Assembly (NCBI GenBank): GCA_030149815.1 | Contig: JASLHI010000042.1 | Coordinates: 1 to 50,480, forward strand | Direction of reading: 5' to 3' | Length of the DNA stretch: 50,480 nt | Source: Aquirhabdus sp. | GTDB taxonomy: Bacteria; Pseudomonadota; Gammaproteobacteria; Pseudomonadales; Moraxellaceae | Shown here: positions 25,318-34,385 of the stretch, in pieces | Layout of the letters: every line of letters begins with the position of its first letter | How positions within the stretch are numbered: the stretch's first letter is position 1 | Made by a program: the position numbers and the translations under genes | Notes under the pieces: generated by a model | What the model was told of the DNA's origin: nothing | What the model saw: the letters and a program-made list of their open reading frames with translations, nothing else | Database searches by the model: none

Positions 25318-25410
25318 TTTTAATCTAATCCCTAGAATTGTATTTGTTGAAATACATTCGATCGTCGTGTATTTCGACTTCACTCAATAGGCTGGCTAGT
25401 TCAGTTGCAA

Positions 25411-25450
25411 TAAAAAACCGCACTCATCTTTTGATGAGTGCGGTTTTTTG
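25411..25450. terminator. Bidirectional terminator between the NlpE-like gene and rho
   Basis: AAAAAACCGCACTCATC and GATGAGTGCGGTTTTTT are exact inverted copies around a TTTT loop, serving the two convergent genes. Confidence 0.95.
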
Positions 25451-25464
25451 ATGTCAGCGACTAA

Positions 25465-26736
25465 TTAAGCTGTTGCTGATTTTTTCTTCATTTGGTCAAA
25501 GAAGTCATCGTTGGTTTTGGTGTCTTTCATACGGTCGAGCAAGAATTCGATCGCTTGTAGTTCATCCATAGGATGCAACAACTTACGCAGAATCCAGACT
25601 TTACGTAAGGTATCTTCATCCATCAGGCGTTCTTCACGGCGTGTGCCTGATTTCTTGATATTCATAGCAGGGAATACGCGTTTTTCAGCGATACGGCGTT
25701 CAAGGTTAATTTCTTGATTACCTGTCCCTTTGAACTCTTCAAAAATGACTTCATCCATTTTTGAACCTGTTTCAATCAGCGCAGTACCGATAATGGTCAA
25801 TGAACCACCTTCTTCGATGTTACGTGCTGCACCAAAGAAACGTTTTGGACGTTCTAGCGCATGTGCATCCACACCACCTGTTAGCACTTTGCCTGAGGAT
25901 GGAATCACCGTGTTGTAAGCGCGAGCCAGACGTGTAATCGAGTCGAGCAGAATGACCACGTCTTTCTTGTGTTCAACAAGGCGTTTAGCTTTTTCAATCA
26001 CCATTTCAGCGACTTGGACGTGACGTGCAGGCGGTTCATCGAAGGTTGAAGCAACCACTTCACCGCGTACAGTGCGCTGCATTTCGGTGACTTCTTCTGG
26101 ACGTTCATCAATCAATAGAACGATTAAGTACGCTTCAGGATTGTTACGCGTAATGGACTGTGCAAGAGTTTGCAGCAGCATGGTTTTACCCGCTTTTGGA
26201 GGTGCAACCACAATCGAGCGCTGACCTTTACCAATCGGTGCCATCAAGTCGATGACACGACCTGTGAGGTCTTCACTGGTACCGTTACCGATTTCCATGA
26301 CCATTTGTTCGGTCGGAAATAGTGGTGTCAGGTTTTCAAAAAGAATTTTATTGCGGGCATTTTCTGGTGAATCGTAGTTAATCGTATTCACTTTCAGCAA
26401 TGCAAAATAACGTTCACCTTCTTTTGGCGGGCGAATTGTGCCGTTAATCGTATCGCCTGTACGCAAGTTGAAGCGGCGAATTTGGCTTGGACTGACATAA
26501 ATGTCGTCAGGTCCTGCGAGGTATGAACCTTCGGCAGAACGGAGAAAACCGAAACCATCCCCTAAAATTTCGAGAACACCATCACCAAAAATTTCGTCAC
26601 CGTTCATCGCGTGACGTTTAAGCAACGCAAAAATAATGTCTTGTTTGCGATTTCTCGCCATATTTTCCAGACCAATTTGTTCAGCGATGTTGACTAGTGC
26701 GCTGATTGGTTTTTTCTTTAGTTCAGTAAGATTCAT
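25465..26736 (-). CDS. rho: Transcription termination factor Rho
   Basis: This 423-residue hexameric RNA helicase has the N-terminal RNA-binding domain (about 45-125; LEILGDGFGFLRS), the P-loop APPKAGKT, the Walker B region VVILLDSITRLARAYN, the Q/R-loop region and the C-terminal RRIAEKRVFPAMNI block. It ends many transcripts by unwinding the RNA-DNA hybrid. No Shine-Dalgarno is visible before its ATG, but an upstream reading frame ends in an ATGA overlap with it (26733-26736). trxA lies upstream on the same strand, as in other Acinetobacter-like genomes, with a 666-base gap between them. Confidence 0.97.
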   Translation of the reverse strand: MNLTELKKKPISALVNIAEQIGLENMARNRKQDIIFALLKRHAMNGDEIFGDGVLEILGDGFGFLRSAEGSYLAGPDDIYVSPSQIRRFNLRTGDTINGTIRPPKEGERYFALLKVNTINYDSPENARNKILFENLTPLFPTEQMVMEIGNGTSEDLTGRVIDLMAPIGKGQRSIVVAPPKAGKTMLLQTLAQSITRNNPEAYLIVLLIDERPEEVTEMQRTVRGEVVASTFDEPPARHVQVAEMVIEKAKRLVEHKKDVVILLDSITRLARAYNTVIPSSGKVLTGGVDAHALERPKRFFGAARNIEEGGSLTIIGTALIETGSKMDEVIFEEFKGTGNQEINLERRIAEKRVFPAMNIKKSGTRREERLMDEDTLRKVWILRKLLHPMDELQAIEFLLDRMKDTKTNDDFFDQMKKKSATA

Positions 26737-26921
26737 AGAGCAGGATTCGTGGAAAGGAGTTTGAGGGGAGTAGAGAGAAACAACAGGTATTGCTTAATTT
26801 GGTTGGTAAAATCTGATTTAAATTGCATTATTTTAGAAGTGGATTGTGTTTTGCATCTTTGTACAGACCCGAATTTCATATTGTCAGGTTCAGTGATGAA
26901 TGAATACAGAGAGTAATGCAT
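26733..26921 (-). CDS. Possible rho leader ORF (62 codons)
   Basis: This upstream frame begins with ATG at 26921 and its TGA stop overlaps the rho ATG in the arrangement ATGA. E. coli rho also has a leader ORF (rhoL) and an attenuated leader. The 62-residue product has no recognisable domain, the frame has no clear ribosome binding site, and its composition is not convincingly coding. It may only matter as a means of bringing ribosomes to rho, or may be chance. Confidence 0.25.
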   Translation of the reverse strand: MHYSLYSFITEPDNMKFGSVQRCKTQSTSKIMQFKSDFTNQIKQYLLFLSTPLKLLSTNPAL

Positions 26922-27258
26922 GTAGTGTCTTATTTAAAAAAATGAAGTCGCTTAAATGGATACATTGAAAACAGCTAATGAAATCACGGCAATGAGGAAG
27001 TCACTGTTGACGATTTCTCTACAGCAACGGTTTTAGAGCGAAGGCAAATCTTGGTTAAAGATGTGTCGAAACTACAAAACCGAATAGTAAAACGTAAAAA
27101 CGTTCAATCATCATGCTAAAAACATTGAGTAAACCGATGATGTGAAGATTTTTGAAACCACGAGTGTTAAAGCAAAGAATCTGGTTTGACCGACTGGTCT
27201 ATTTGTTTAAAGTAGCGATAAACCCGCTAAAAATGTATAAATCCTTTCATTGACAGTT
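26922..27258 (-). other. Long untranslated rho leader region
   Basis: This is the upper part of the 666-base gap between trxA and rho. If transcription starts at the promoter near 27260, the rho mRNA has a leader of about 515 bases. I see no coding gene on either strand. Rho is known to control its own synthesis by acting in its leader in E. coli, so the length may reflect that. Confidence 0.4.
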
Positions 27259-27288
27259 ACTATAAAACCTTTGATGTTGAAATGTCAA
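27259..27288 (-). promoter_or_regulatory. Candidate sigma-70 promoter for rho
   Basis: On the minus strand a perfect TTGACA (27288-27283), 18 bases and TATAGT (27264-27259) point towards rho. Confidence 0.5.
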
Positions 27289-27360
27289 TGTTGGATTAAA
27301 AATAACAATAAATTTATAAGGGGATCGAAATTGCAGTTCTTTGATGTTTAGTTATACATT

Positions 27361-27390
27361 TTAGTACGCGACCATGAGGTCACGTACTAA
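27361..27390 (-). terminator. Stem-loop at the 3' end of trxA
   Basis: A 13-bp stem (27361-27373 with 27378-27390) encloses a 4-base loop, 12 bases past the trxA stop. The only mismatch is C-A on the plus strand but a G-U pair in minus-strand RNA, so the helix is complete only in the trxA transcript. No U-tract follows. It may be a terminator or an mRNA-protecting end. Confidence 0.5.
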
Positions 27391-27402
27391 GGCAATCAAG
27401 GC

Positions 27403-27726
27403 TTAGATGTGTTGTTCGATGAACGACACGAGTTGTGAGCGAGGTGCTGAGCCAACTTTTTGATCGACTTTTTCGCCATTTTTGAAGATCAACAGTGCTG
27501 GAATATTGCGGATGTTGTAGTCTGCAGAGGTTTGTTCGTTGGCGGTCACGTCAACTTTGACGATCTTAATTTTGCCATCGTATTCAGCAGATAGTGCTTC
27601 GAGCACAGGTGCGATTTGTTTACATGGCGCACACCAGCTTGCCCAGAAGTCAACGAGAACTGGAATGTCAGAATCGAGTACGTCAGCTTTAAAATTGCTG
27701 TCAGTGGTGTTGATGATGTCGCTCAT
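27403..27726 (-). CDS. trxA: Thioredoxin
   Basis: From the ATG at 27726 the product is 107 residues, the usual size of thioredoxin 1. GGAG seven bases upstream fixes this start; the TTG 12 bases earlier would place the site inside the gene. The active site is WCAPC (31-35), with Ala in place of the usual Gly between the cysteines, a variant that may alter redox potential slightly. The cis-proline loop (NIPALLIF) is present. It reduces protein disulfides in the cytosol. Confidence 0.95.
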   Translation of the reverse strand: MSDIINTTDSNFKADVLDSDIPVLVDFWASWCAPCKQIAPVLEALSAEYDGKIKIVKVDVTANEQTSADYNIRNIPALLIFKNGEKVDQKVGSAPRSQLVSFIEQHI

Positions 27727-27756
27727 AGCGTGCTCCAAAGTATAGATTTAGCAAAA

Positions 27757-27784
27757 ATCATATCTTCTGTGTTGTAAGGTTCAA
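27757..27784 (-). promoter_or_regulatory. Candidate trxA promoter
   Basis: On the minus strand TTGAAC (27784-27779), 16 bases and TATGAT (27762-27757) lie about 30 bases before the trxA start codon. Confidence 0.35.
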
Positions 27785-28303
27785 TTACACAAAATATCGA
27801 ATTTGCTGTGGTGTACTCGCTTGTTTCATCGGTGAGTACGGCTGCATAACAAGATATAACAAAGGATATGCAGGGGAATGGCTCGATTTTCAAGGTTAAA
27901 GTGTCTGCTGTCAAATGGTCTCTATTGATGGTGTTTATCGGTTTCGTCGATAAAAGCAGAAGTAGATATCAATCCACACTCTTGAGAATTTATGGTGTTA
28001 GACGCCATAGATGAGTTCTGATAGATGAAATATGACATTCTCTGGATGATGTTTGAAGGATTTTGATGGTGTTTTGAGTGGGTTTTGGTGTCTTTTCGCG
28101 TTAAACTCTGGCTTTGTCATCAAGATTTCATGGTTGTAAGGTGGAAGCGTGGCGTTGTGGGATGTTAATGTTCCCAAGTCTTGGCATGAATTAGGTAATC
28201 GTTTAGGCAATAGATGCCTGCGATGGATTGTTGGTGACTTTTTCGTCACCATGGATTGAATCATTTTTTAGCGTTTTTTATTTGTGTCTGGGGTTAGGTA
28301 CTG
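27785..28303. other. Gap between divergent trxA and ppx, no gene found
   Basis: About 520 bases remain between the trxA promoter region and the ppx start. One 88-codon frame on the minus strand (27998-28264) is rich in His, Lys and Pro, has no good start site and resembles no protein I know. I call no gene here. Confidence 0.5.
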
Positions 28304-29833
28304 ATGGCTGATTTTTTTCCTGAAGAAGAACTGCTGGCCGCAATTGATTTAGGGTCTAATAGTTTTCATTTGGCAATTGCGCGTCTGGATCATGGCGAAG
28401 TGCGTAAGGTTGCGTCTATGTCAGAGAAAGTGCAGTTGGCTGCGGGATTGGATGCCGATAAAATGCTGAGTCTTGAGGCGCAGCAACGTGGTTTGGATTG
28501 TTTATCTCGTTTTGTGGGGCGATTGGGCAGTGTGATGCCGCAGCGCATGCGGATTGTGGCGACCAATGCCTTGCGTGAAGCTGCGAATGCGCAAGAATTT
28601 ATTGATAAAGCAGAAAAAATATTACCAAAGTCGATTGAGATTATTGCTGGGCGCGAAGAAGCGCGTTTGATTTACTTGGGTGTTTCTCATACAACTGCAG
28701 CGGGTGGTCGTCGTTTAGTTGTAGATATTGGCGGCGGATCGACAGAATTTATTATTGGTCAAGATTTTGAGCCATTGCAAACTGAATCTTTGCAGATGGG
28801 TTGTGTTGCGTTTACGCGTCAATTTTTTCCTGATGGTCGAATCACTGAACAAGCGTTTGAACGTGCAAAAACCGCTGCGCGTAAAGAAGTAACAGCGATT
28901 GCAGCGATTTATCGCGAGACAGGTTGGGATACCGTGGTGGGATCGAGTGGTACGATTAAAGCCGCTCGTCAATTGCTCATGCAGCAAGGTTTGGCGGATG
29001 AGCAAGGTCATATTACCTATCCTGCGTTGATCACCTTACGTGACCAGATTTTGAAATGGCAGCATACCGATGACATTAGTTTTGAAGGTCTGAAAGAAGA
29101 TCGTAAAGCGGTTTTACCAGCAGGTTTAGCGATATTAATCGGTTTGTTTGAGATTCTTGGCATTGAGCGCATGAGCTATTCTGATGGAGCTTTGCGTGAG
29201 GGTGTCATGTACGATTTGCTCGGACGATTCCGTCATGAAGATGTGCGTGATCGCAGTGTACAGGCCTTGATGGCGCGTTATTACGCCGATCCACGTCAAG
29301 CTGAACGAGTGGCACTGACCGCGCGTGAGTTATTTGAGCAAGTCGCGGATGCGTTGGTGCTGGATGAAGAAGATGGTGATTTATTACGTCGTGCCGCCTA
29401 TTTGCACGAAATTGGTTTAGCGATTAGTCATGGCAGTTATCATCGTCATGGCGCCTATTTGCTTGAACATTCTGATGTACCGGGTTTTTCTAAAGTTGAT
29501 CAATTACGTTTGTCATATTTAGTGGGATTGCATCGTCGTAAGCTCAAAGAGGAATCGTTAGCACTGGTTAAACATGCAGGTGGTTCTTCACTCGTGACAT
29601 TATGTTTATTGTTGAGATTGGCAGTGTTGTTTCATCATTCTCGCTATGATCAAGTGGTTCCGAGTTTTGTGCTATCTGTGCAATCGGCTAAAGCATGGCA
29701 ATTATCTGTGGATCAAAGCGGTGCTGAGTGGCCGATGTTACAGGCGGATTTACAAACCGAAGTCACGCAATTTGAAAATTGGGGTGTAGAGCTCCGTGTC
29801 GTACAATTAGTTGCGGCAGAAATTGACGCATAA
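28304..29833 (+). CDS. ppx: Exopolyphosphatase
   Basis: The 509-residue protein belongs to the Ppx/GppA branch of the ASKHA fold. It shows AAIDLGSNSFHLAIAR at the N terminus, the IVATNALREAANAQEF block, DIGGGSTEF and the GSSGT loop, then an HD-like helical C-terminal domain (HEIGLAISHGSYHRHGAYLL). It removes terminal phosphates from polyphosphate. Ppx rather than GppA is favoured by length and by the trxA-rho-ppx neighbourhood, which is typical of this family of bacteria. AccA follows 70 bases on. Confidence 0.92.
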   Translation: MADFFPEEELLAAIDLGSNSFHLAIARLDHGEVRKVASMSEKVQLAAGLDADKMLSLEAQQRGLDCLSRFVGRLGSVMPQRMRIVATNALREAANAQEFIDKAEKILPKSIEIIAGREEARLIYLGVSHTTAAGGRRLVVDIGGGSTEFIIGQDFEPLQTESLQMGCVAFTRQFFPDGRITEQAFERAKTAARKEVTAIAAIYRETGWDTVVGSSGTIKAARQLLMQQGLADEQGHITYPALITLRDQILKWQHTDDISFEGLKEDRKAVLPAGLAILIGLFEILGIERMSYSDGALREGVMYDLLGRFRHEDVRDRSVQALMARYYADPRQAERVALTARELFEQVADALVLDEEDGDLLRRAAYLHEIGLAISHGSYHRHGAYLLEHSDVPGFSKVDQLRLSYLVGLHRRKLKEESLALVKHAGGSSLVTLCLLLRLAVLFHHSRYDQVVPSFVLSVQSAKAWQLSVDQSGAEWPMLQADLQTEVTQFENWGVELRVVQLVAAEIDA

Positions 29834-29903
29834 CGTCATTGAATAATGCTGATAAATTATTAATCCTGTGCAACTGAAGTCATTAAGAACGAGTGATGTA
29901 AGA

Positions 29904-30737
29904 ATGAATGCAGAAGTAAAGCGCGCCAAGAGTGCATGGCAAACCGTACAGATCGCACGTCATGCGAATCGTCCACAGTTTTTGGATTATGTGGCGGGAT
30001 TGTTTACTGAATTTGACTCATTGCATGGTGATCGTGCGTTTGGTGATGATCAGGCTTTGATTGGTGGTTTGGCGCGATTTAATGGTCGTCCTGTGGTGGT
30101 CGTTGGACAACATCGAGGTAGAACGACGTCTGAGCGTCTGAAGCATAACTTTGGTATGACGAGTCCAGAAGGTTATCGCAAGGCGATGCGTTTGTTTGAA
30201 ATGGCCGAGCGTTTTGGTCTGCCTGTATTGAATTTTATTGATACGATGGGTGCGTATCCAGGCGTTGGTGCAGAAGAGCGTGGACAGGCCGAGGCGATTG
30301 CACGTTGTCTGGCAGTATTGTCGACGTTGAAAGTGCCTGTGATTGCTACGGTCATTGGTGAAGGCGGTTCAGGCGGTGCGCTGGCGATTGGATTAGCAGA
30401 TAAGGTATTCATGCTTGAAAATAGTATGTATTCCGTGATTTCTCCAGAAGGCTGTGCTTCGATTTTATGGAAAACCAATGAGCAAGCCGAACGTGCCAGT
30501 GAGGCGCTGGGTCTGACTGCAAATAAATTATTCAAATTAGGCTTGATCGACCGAGTGATTGCAGAGGGTGAAGGTGCACATGTGACGCCCGAGTTGACGT
30601 TAAAGGCACTACATGCGGCGCTCACTGCTGAACTGGATGTACTGAGTAGCTTGCCAATGGATCAATTGATCGAAGCGCGTTACCAGCGGTTGATGAAATT
30701 TGGTAGTCATACGCCTGCTTTGCCCGTCGCGGAATGA
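29904..30737 (+). CDS. accA: Acetyl-CoA carboxylase carboxyltransferase subunit alpha (short form)
   Basis: From the ATG at 29904 the protein is 277 residues, close to the roughly 273 of Acinetobacter AccA and shorter than the roughly 320 of E. coli; the usual N-terminal coiled segment is missing. It keeps AYPGVGAEERGQAEAIA, GEGGSGGALAIG and SVISPEGCASILWK. It works with AccD to move the carboxyl group from biotin to acetyl-CoA in fatty acid synthesis. A GTG at 29868 could add 12 residues but lacks support. tilS begins three bases after its stop. Confidence 0.93.
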   Translation: MNAEVKRAKSAWQTVQIARHANRPQFLDYVAGLFTEFDSLHGDRAFGDDQALIGGLARFNGRPVVVVGQHRGRTTSERLKHNFGMTSPEGYRKAMRLFEMAERFGLPVLNFIDTMGAYPGVGAEERGQAEAIARCLAVLSTLKVPVIATVIGEGGSGGALAIGLADKVFMLENSMYSVISPEGCASILWKTNEQAERASEALGLTANKLFKLGLIDRVIAEGEGAHVTPELTLKALHAALTAELDVLSSLPMDQLIEARYQRLMKFGSHTPALPVAE

Positions 30738-30740
30738 GTT

Positions 30741-32105
30741 TTGAATACGCCTAAAGATGTCGCGCGAGCGAACATCAAATCCAGCTTGGAAAAACAGCTT
30801 GAGGAAACGCTGAAACGGTTTACGCCGAATCAGCGTTTTTTGTTGGGCTGTAGTGGTGGTTTGGATTCGGTGGCGTTGTTGTTTGCTTTATATCGAATTT
30901 TGGCTGAAACAGGTTGTGAGTCTCATCTGCGTGTGATCCATGTCGATCACGATTTACAAGCACCTTCTGCGGCATGGGCAAAGCAAGTTGCTGCGCAATG
31001 TGAAGCTTTGAGCGTTGATGTTATTGTCAAAAAAGTTCAAGTTGCTGCTGGAAATTTAGAGAATGAAGCTCGCAGTGCCCGTTATGCAGCATTTCGGGAA
31101 GTGATTGCGCTAGATGAGGTGTTGGTTTTAGCGCATCATCAACAAGACCAAGCGGAAACGGTACTCATGCGCTTGCTGAGTGGCAGTGGTGTGAGTGGTT
31201 TGGCAGCGATGCGTACGGTGCAAACACAAGATGAGCTCACAATTTTTAGACCACTACTCAATACTCCTAGAGCTGAGATTCATCAATTTGCTGTAAATCA
31301 TGATTTACAATGGGTTGACGATCCTGCAAATGCCGATTTGAGTTTTGATCGTGTGGTGATGCGGCAAAAGGTTTGGCCTGTGTTGGCTGAGCATTGGCAG
31401 GGCTTTGAGGCAGCTATCGTCCGTACGGCGAGCCTGATGGCTGATGCGGAATCGGTTTTAGTGGCGCAAGGCGAGGCTGATTTAGTGGCGGTCCTATCTG
31501 CTCATGGATCGTTAGATATCGAAAAGGTTCTGACATTACCTAAAGCGCGTGTGCGCTGGTTGCTAGCGCGGTGGATGCAGGGTGAGCAGCATTATGCGCC
31601 GCCACTGAGTCGTGTCGATGCGGTTCGTCAGATGATGGAGGCGCGAATTGATGCAATGCCTCAAGTGATTTGGCGGGCAGAACATTGCGATTTGCAATTT
31701 CGTCGCTACCAAGGTCAATTATATCGGCTGCCTCTCGACTTGCCGAAAGCAACTACACAAATCTGTCAATTCAGTATGATGCAAGCAGTGGCTTTGGTCA
31801 CTGGGAGTTGGCGTGTTGAGTTGATTGAGCAGGGTTTACCTTTATCATTATTCGATGAATCTTTGCGTCTACGACCAAGGCGAGAAGGCGAGTTATTGCA
31901 TTTAAGTGGGCGTGTGGGGCATTGGCCACTGAAAAAGCTGTTACAGTCCTTGCAGTTGCCGCCGTGGCAACGCGAACAGGTGCAAATTCTAGAGACATTA
32001 GAAGGTCAGCCGCTTGGATTGCTGAGTGCAGCAGGCTTTTGGCTGACGGCTCAGGCTGTAGAGAGTAATTCTGAGTCTTCAGGATGGGGCTTGGTTCGGG
32101 TGTGA
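30741..32105 (+). CDS. tilS: tRNA(Ile)-lysidine synthetase
   Basis: The 454-residue enzyme has the PP-loop SGGLDS (38-43) and the block HVDHDLQAPSAAWAKQV, then AHHQQDQAETVLMRLLSGSG. A central TilS substrate domain and a C-terminal TilS_C domain (LRLRPRREGELLHLSGR) complete it. It adds lysine to cytidine 34 of the AUA-reading tRNA-Ile. The start is TTG, with GGAATGAG upstream and no better codon near. The gene follows accA with a three-base gap, as in many gammaproteobacteria. Confidence 0.93.
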   Translation: MNTPKDVARANIKSSLEKQLEETLKRFTPNQRFLLGCSGGLDSVALLFALYRILAETGCESHLRVIHVDHDLQAPSAAWAKQVAAQCEALSVDVIVKKVQVAAGNLENEARSARYAAFREVIALDEVLVLAHHQQDQAETVLMRLLSGSGVSGLAAMRTVQTQDELTIFRPLLNTPRAEIHQFAVNHDLQWVDDPANADLSFDRVVMRQKVWPVLAEHWQGFEAAIVRTASLMADAESVLVAQGEADLVAVLSAHGSLDIEKVLTLPKARVRWLLARWMQGEQHYAPPLSRVDAVRQMMEARIDAMPQVIWRAEHCDLQFRRYQGQLYRLPLDLPKATTQICQFSMMQAVALVTGSWRVELIEQGLPLSLFDESLRLRPRREGELLHLSGRVGHWPLKKLLQSLQLPPWQREQVQILETLEGQPLGLLSAAGFWLTAQAVESNSESSGWGLVRV

Positions 32106-32175
32106 TGGCGTTGAAAAAGCATTGCCGTTTGATGCCAATTTTAAATTAAGCTGTGGAAGCGAAGGTTCTAAATCA

Positions 32176-33381
32176 ATGAAAATGTTAAAAATGAACATGT
32201 CGAATATGAGAAGTATGCTCAATCCGACATCTATTCGCCAAGCAGTGCATGGTTTGATGATTAGTCCAGTGACACAAGCGGATTGGTATAAGCCGCTCAC
32301 GCCTGTTAAAGGGAGTTCTACACCTGTTGAATTACTATTACATTCAGATTTTCCTGTCCCTGAGTCAGTTTTAACCGAGATTGGGAATTATTTATGGTTG
32401 CATCAGACGCGGGCATTTCTGGTAATGCACAAAGGTCGATTGGTCCATGCGCAATATCGTGACTTTAAGAAAACCGACACGTTTAATTCGATGTCACTGG
32501 TGAAAACCGTTGTGGCTATAGCGATTGGAATTGCCATTGAGCAAGGGTTAATCGGTAGCGTTCACGATGTGGCGGCGAAATATTTGCCAGAATTTCAGGC
32601 GGATGAGCGTCAGCATATTACCATCGAGCAATTGCTTACGATGCAGTCGGGATTGACGAGTGATACGTTGATGAGCTTAGGTGGAATTCCGAGTATTGTT
32701 CCGCTGTACTATGGGATTGATGTTGAACGACAAGTCTTCACCTTGCCAGTCGTTGCGCCAGCTGGAACGTATTTTGAATACAATAACTATAATTCCCATT
32801 TGCTTGGCGTGATTTTAGAGCGCGTATCTGGCATGCCGTTAGCAGATTTCTTTTCCAAAAATATTTTTCAGCCACTTGATTGCCATGATGCAGCATTATG
32901 GTTGGATCGCGAAGGTGGCAAAGCGCGTGCGTTTGCTGCGTTGTTTGCACGACCTGAAGATTGGCTCAGAATCGCGAATTTATTTTTAACTGAAGGTCGT
33001 TATGAGGCGGCTCATGGTGAGATACGGCAAATTGTATCGGGCGCATGGTTAAAGCAAATGATCACCCCAAGTAATACGTTGGAACGTGGATTAGATGCGG
33101 GTGCGGCTGATTATGGTTTTTACGGTTATCAGATCTGGTTGAAAGCCAAAAATAAGGGGTTAGTTCGAGGGATTCCTTGGTTTGAGTCGTTACCTGCAAA
33201 ACATGCACATGAAGATGAGACAGCTTTTTATTTTGAAGGCTTAAAAGGTCAATATGTCTTTGTCAGTCCTCAATATGATCTGGTGGTTATGCGGATGGGC
33301 GAAGCGATTGATCGTAAAACATGGGATGCGAGTTATGCCATGAATGCACTGACTCGTGCACTGAGTGCGGCTGGTGTGTAG
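32176..33381 (+). CDS. Serine hydrolase of the beta-lactamase (class C/PBP) family
   Basis: From the ATG at 32176 (GAAGG about ten bases upstream) it is 401 residues. It has the SxxK motif SLVK, a YNNYNS segment in the place of the YxN motif, and QHITIEQLLTMQSGL typical of this family. There is no convincing signal peptide at this start. Proteins of this family include esterases, peptidases and beta-lactamase-like enzymes, and the substrate cannot be inferred. It lies between tilS and proC without being part of their conserved set. Confidence 0.82.
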   Translation: MKMLKMNMSNMRSMLNPTSIRQAVHGLMISPVTQADWYKPLTPVKGSSTPVELLLHSDFPVPESVLTEIGNYLWLHQTRAFLVMHKGRLVHAQYRDFKKTDTFNSMSLVKTVVAIAIGIAIEQGLIGSVHDVAAKYLPEFQADERQHITIEQLLTMQSGLTSDTLMSLGGIPSIVPLYYGIDVERQVFTLPVVAPAGTYFEYNNYNSHLLGVILERVSGMPLADFFSKNIFQPLDCHDAALWLDREGGKARAFAALFARPEDWLRIANLFLTEGRYEAAHGEIRQIVSGAWLKQMITPSNTLERGLDAGAADYGFYGYQIWLKAKNKGLVRGIPWFESLPAKHAHEDETAFYFEGLKGQYVFVSPQYDLVVMRMGEAIDRKTWDASYAMNALTRALSAAGV

Positions 33382-33393
33382 GATGCGTAATAT

Positions 33394-33413
33394 TTGTCAC
33401 GAAGTTGTGACAA
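33394..33413. repeat. Inverted repeat between the serine hydrolase gene and proC
   Basis: TTGTCAC and GTGACAA are inverted copies six bases apart, 13 bases past the hydrolase stop. It may be an operator for proC or a weak transcript end; no T run follows. Confidence 0.4.
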
Positions 33414-33462
33414 TAGTGTGATATAGCATTGAATTTTTAAAATATTGATCGGATTTTATGAT

Positions 33463-34299
33463 ATGAGCGTACAACACCCAAAGAACTCTAAAAAATCATC
33501 TCAGATTGTGGCCTTCATTGGCGGCGGAAATATGGCGCAAGCACTGATTGGTGGTCTGCTTGCGGAAGGGGTACCTGCCACAATGATTCGCGTTGCTGAG
33601 CCAGTCGTTGAATTACGTGAGGCGCTAGCGCTGCGTGGTGTGGGCGTGTTTGCGACAGCAACTGAGGCGGTTGCGAGTGCAGATGTGGTGGTGCTTGCGG
33701 TTAAGCCTCAGATTATCCAAACGGTTTTGCAAGAACTTGCTGCACATGTGGCTGATAAATTGGTGATTTCAATTGCAGCTGGTGTATCTGTTGCCACCGT
33801 ATCAAGTGGTTTGGCTGGTCATGCGCGTATTGTCCGTGCCATGCCGAATACACCTGCATTGGTTCAAACTGGTGCAACAGGTCTTTATGCGCCAGCCACG
33901 CTCAGCCAAAAAGATCGTGATAGTGCAACGAATATTTTGAGCGCAGCTGGTCTGGTACTGTGGGTGGATGATGAGGCGTTGATGCATGCGGTGACGGCGG
34001 TTTCGGGTTCAGGCCCTGCGTACTTCTTTTATTTGATGGAATCGATGATTGCGGCGGGTATCGCACAAGGTTTAGATGAAAAAACCGCAAAAGCCTTAAC
34101 CTTGCAGACCGCTTTAGGTGCGGCACAAATGGCGATTATCAGTGGCGATAATCCGACAAAATTACGCAAGAATGTTACGTCACCAAATGGTACAACAGCT
34201 GCAGCGATTGAGCATTTAGACGCTCAACAAGTGAGCCAGCATATTATCGATGCGTTATCAGCGGCAGGTCAGCGGAGTATCGCGTTGTCGGGAAGTTAA
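33463..34299 (+). CDS. proC: Pyrroline-5-carboxylate reductase
   Basis: From the ATG at 33463 the enzyme is 278 residues. It has the N-terminal NAD(P)-binding motif IGGGNMAQALIGGL, the VKPQ motif, IAAGVS, and the signature AVSGSGPAYFFYLMESM with LTLQTALGAAQM and TSPNGTTAAAIEH. It makes proline from pyrroline-5-carboxylate. A TTG six codons earlier has no better support. It heads a run with yggT and yggU, a very common bacterial order. Confidence 0.94.
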   Translation: MSVQHPKNSKKSSQIVAFIGGGNMAQALIGGLLAEGVPATMIRVAEPVVELREALALRGVGVFATATEAVASADVVVLAVKPQIIQTVLQELAAHVADKLVISIAAGVSVATVSSGLAGHARIVRAMPNTPALVQTGATGLYAPATLSQKDRDSATNILSAAGLVLWVDDEALMHAVTAVSGSGPAYFFYLMESMIAAGIAQGLDEKTAKALTLQTALGAAQMAIISGDNPTKLRKNVTSPNGTTAAAIEHLDAQQVSQHIIDALSAAGQRSIALSGS

Positions 34300-34385
34300 T
34301 GACAGCGGACTAATCGACAGATTTTATTTTTTAAATGTGGCCTTTCATTGCTTGATTGAAAGCATGAATATGAGGAAACGGTGGT

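Noticed and set aside
27998..28264. 88-codon minus-strand frame between trxA and ppx
   Set aside because: Low-complexity composition, no start signal and no recognisable domain.
30173..30625. 150-codon minus-strand frame inside accA
   Set aside because: It is the shadow of a highly conserved gene with biased codon use. No ribosome site or domain is present.
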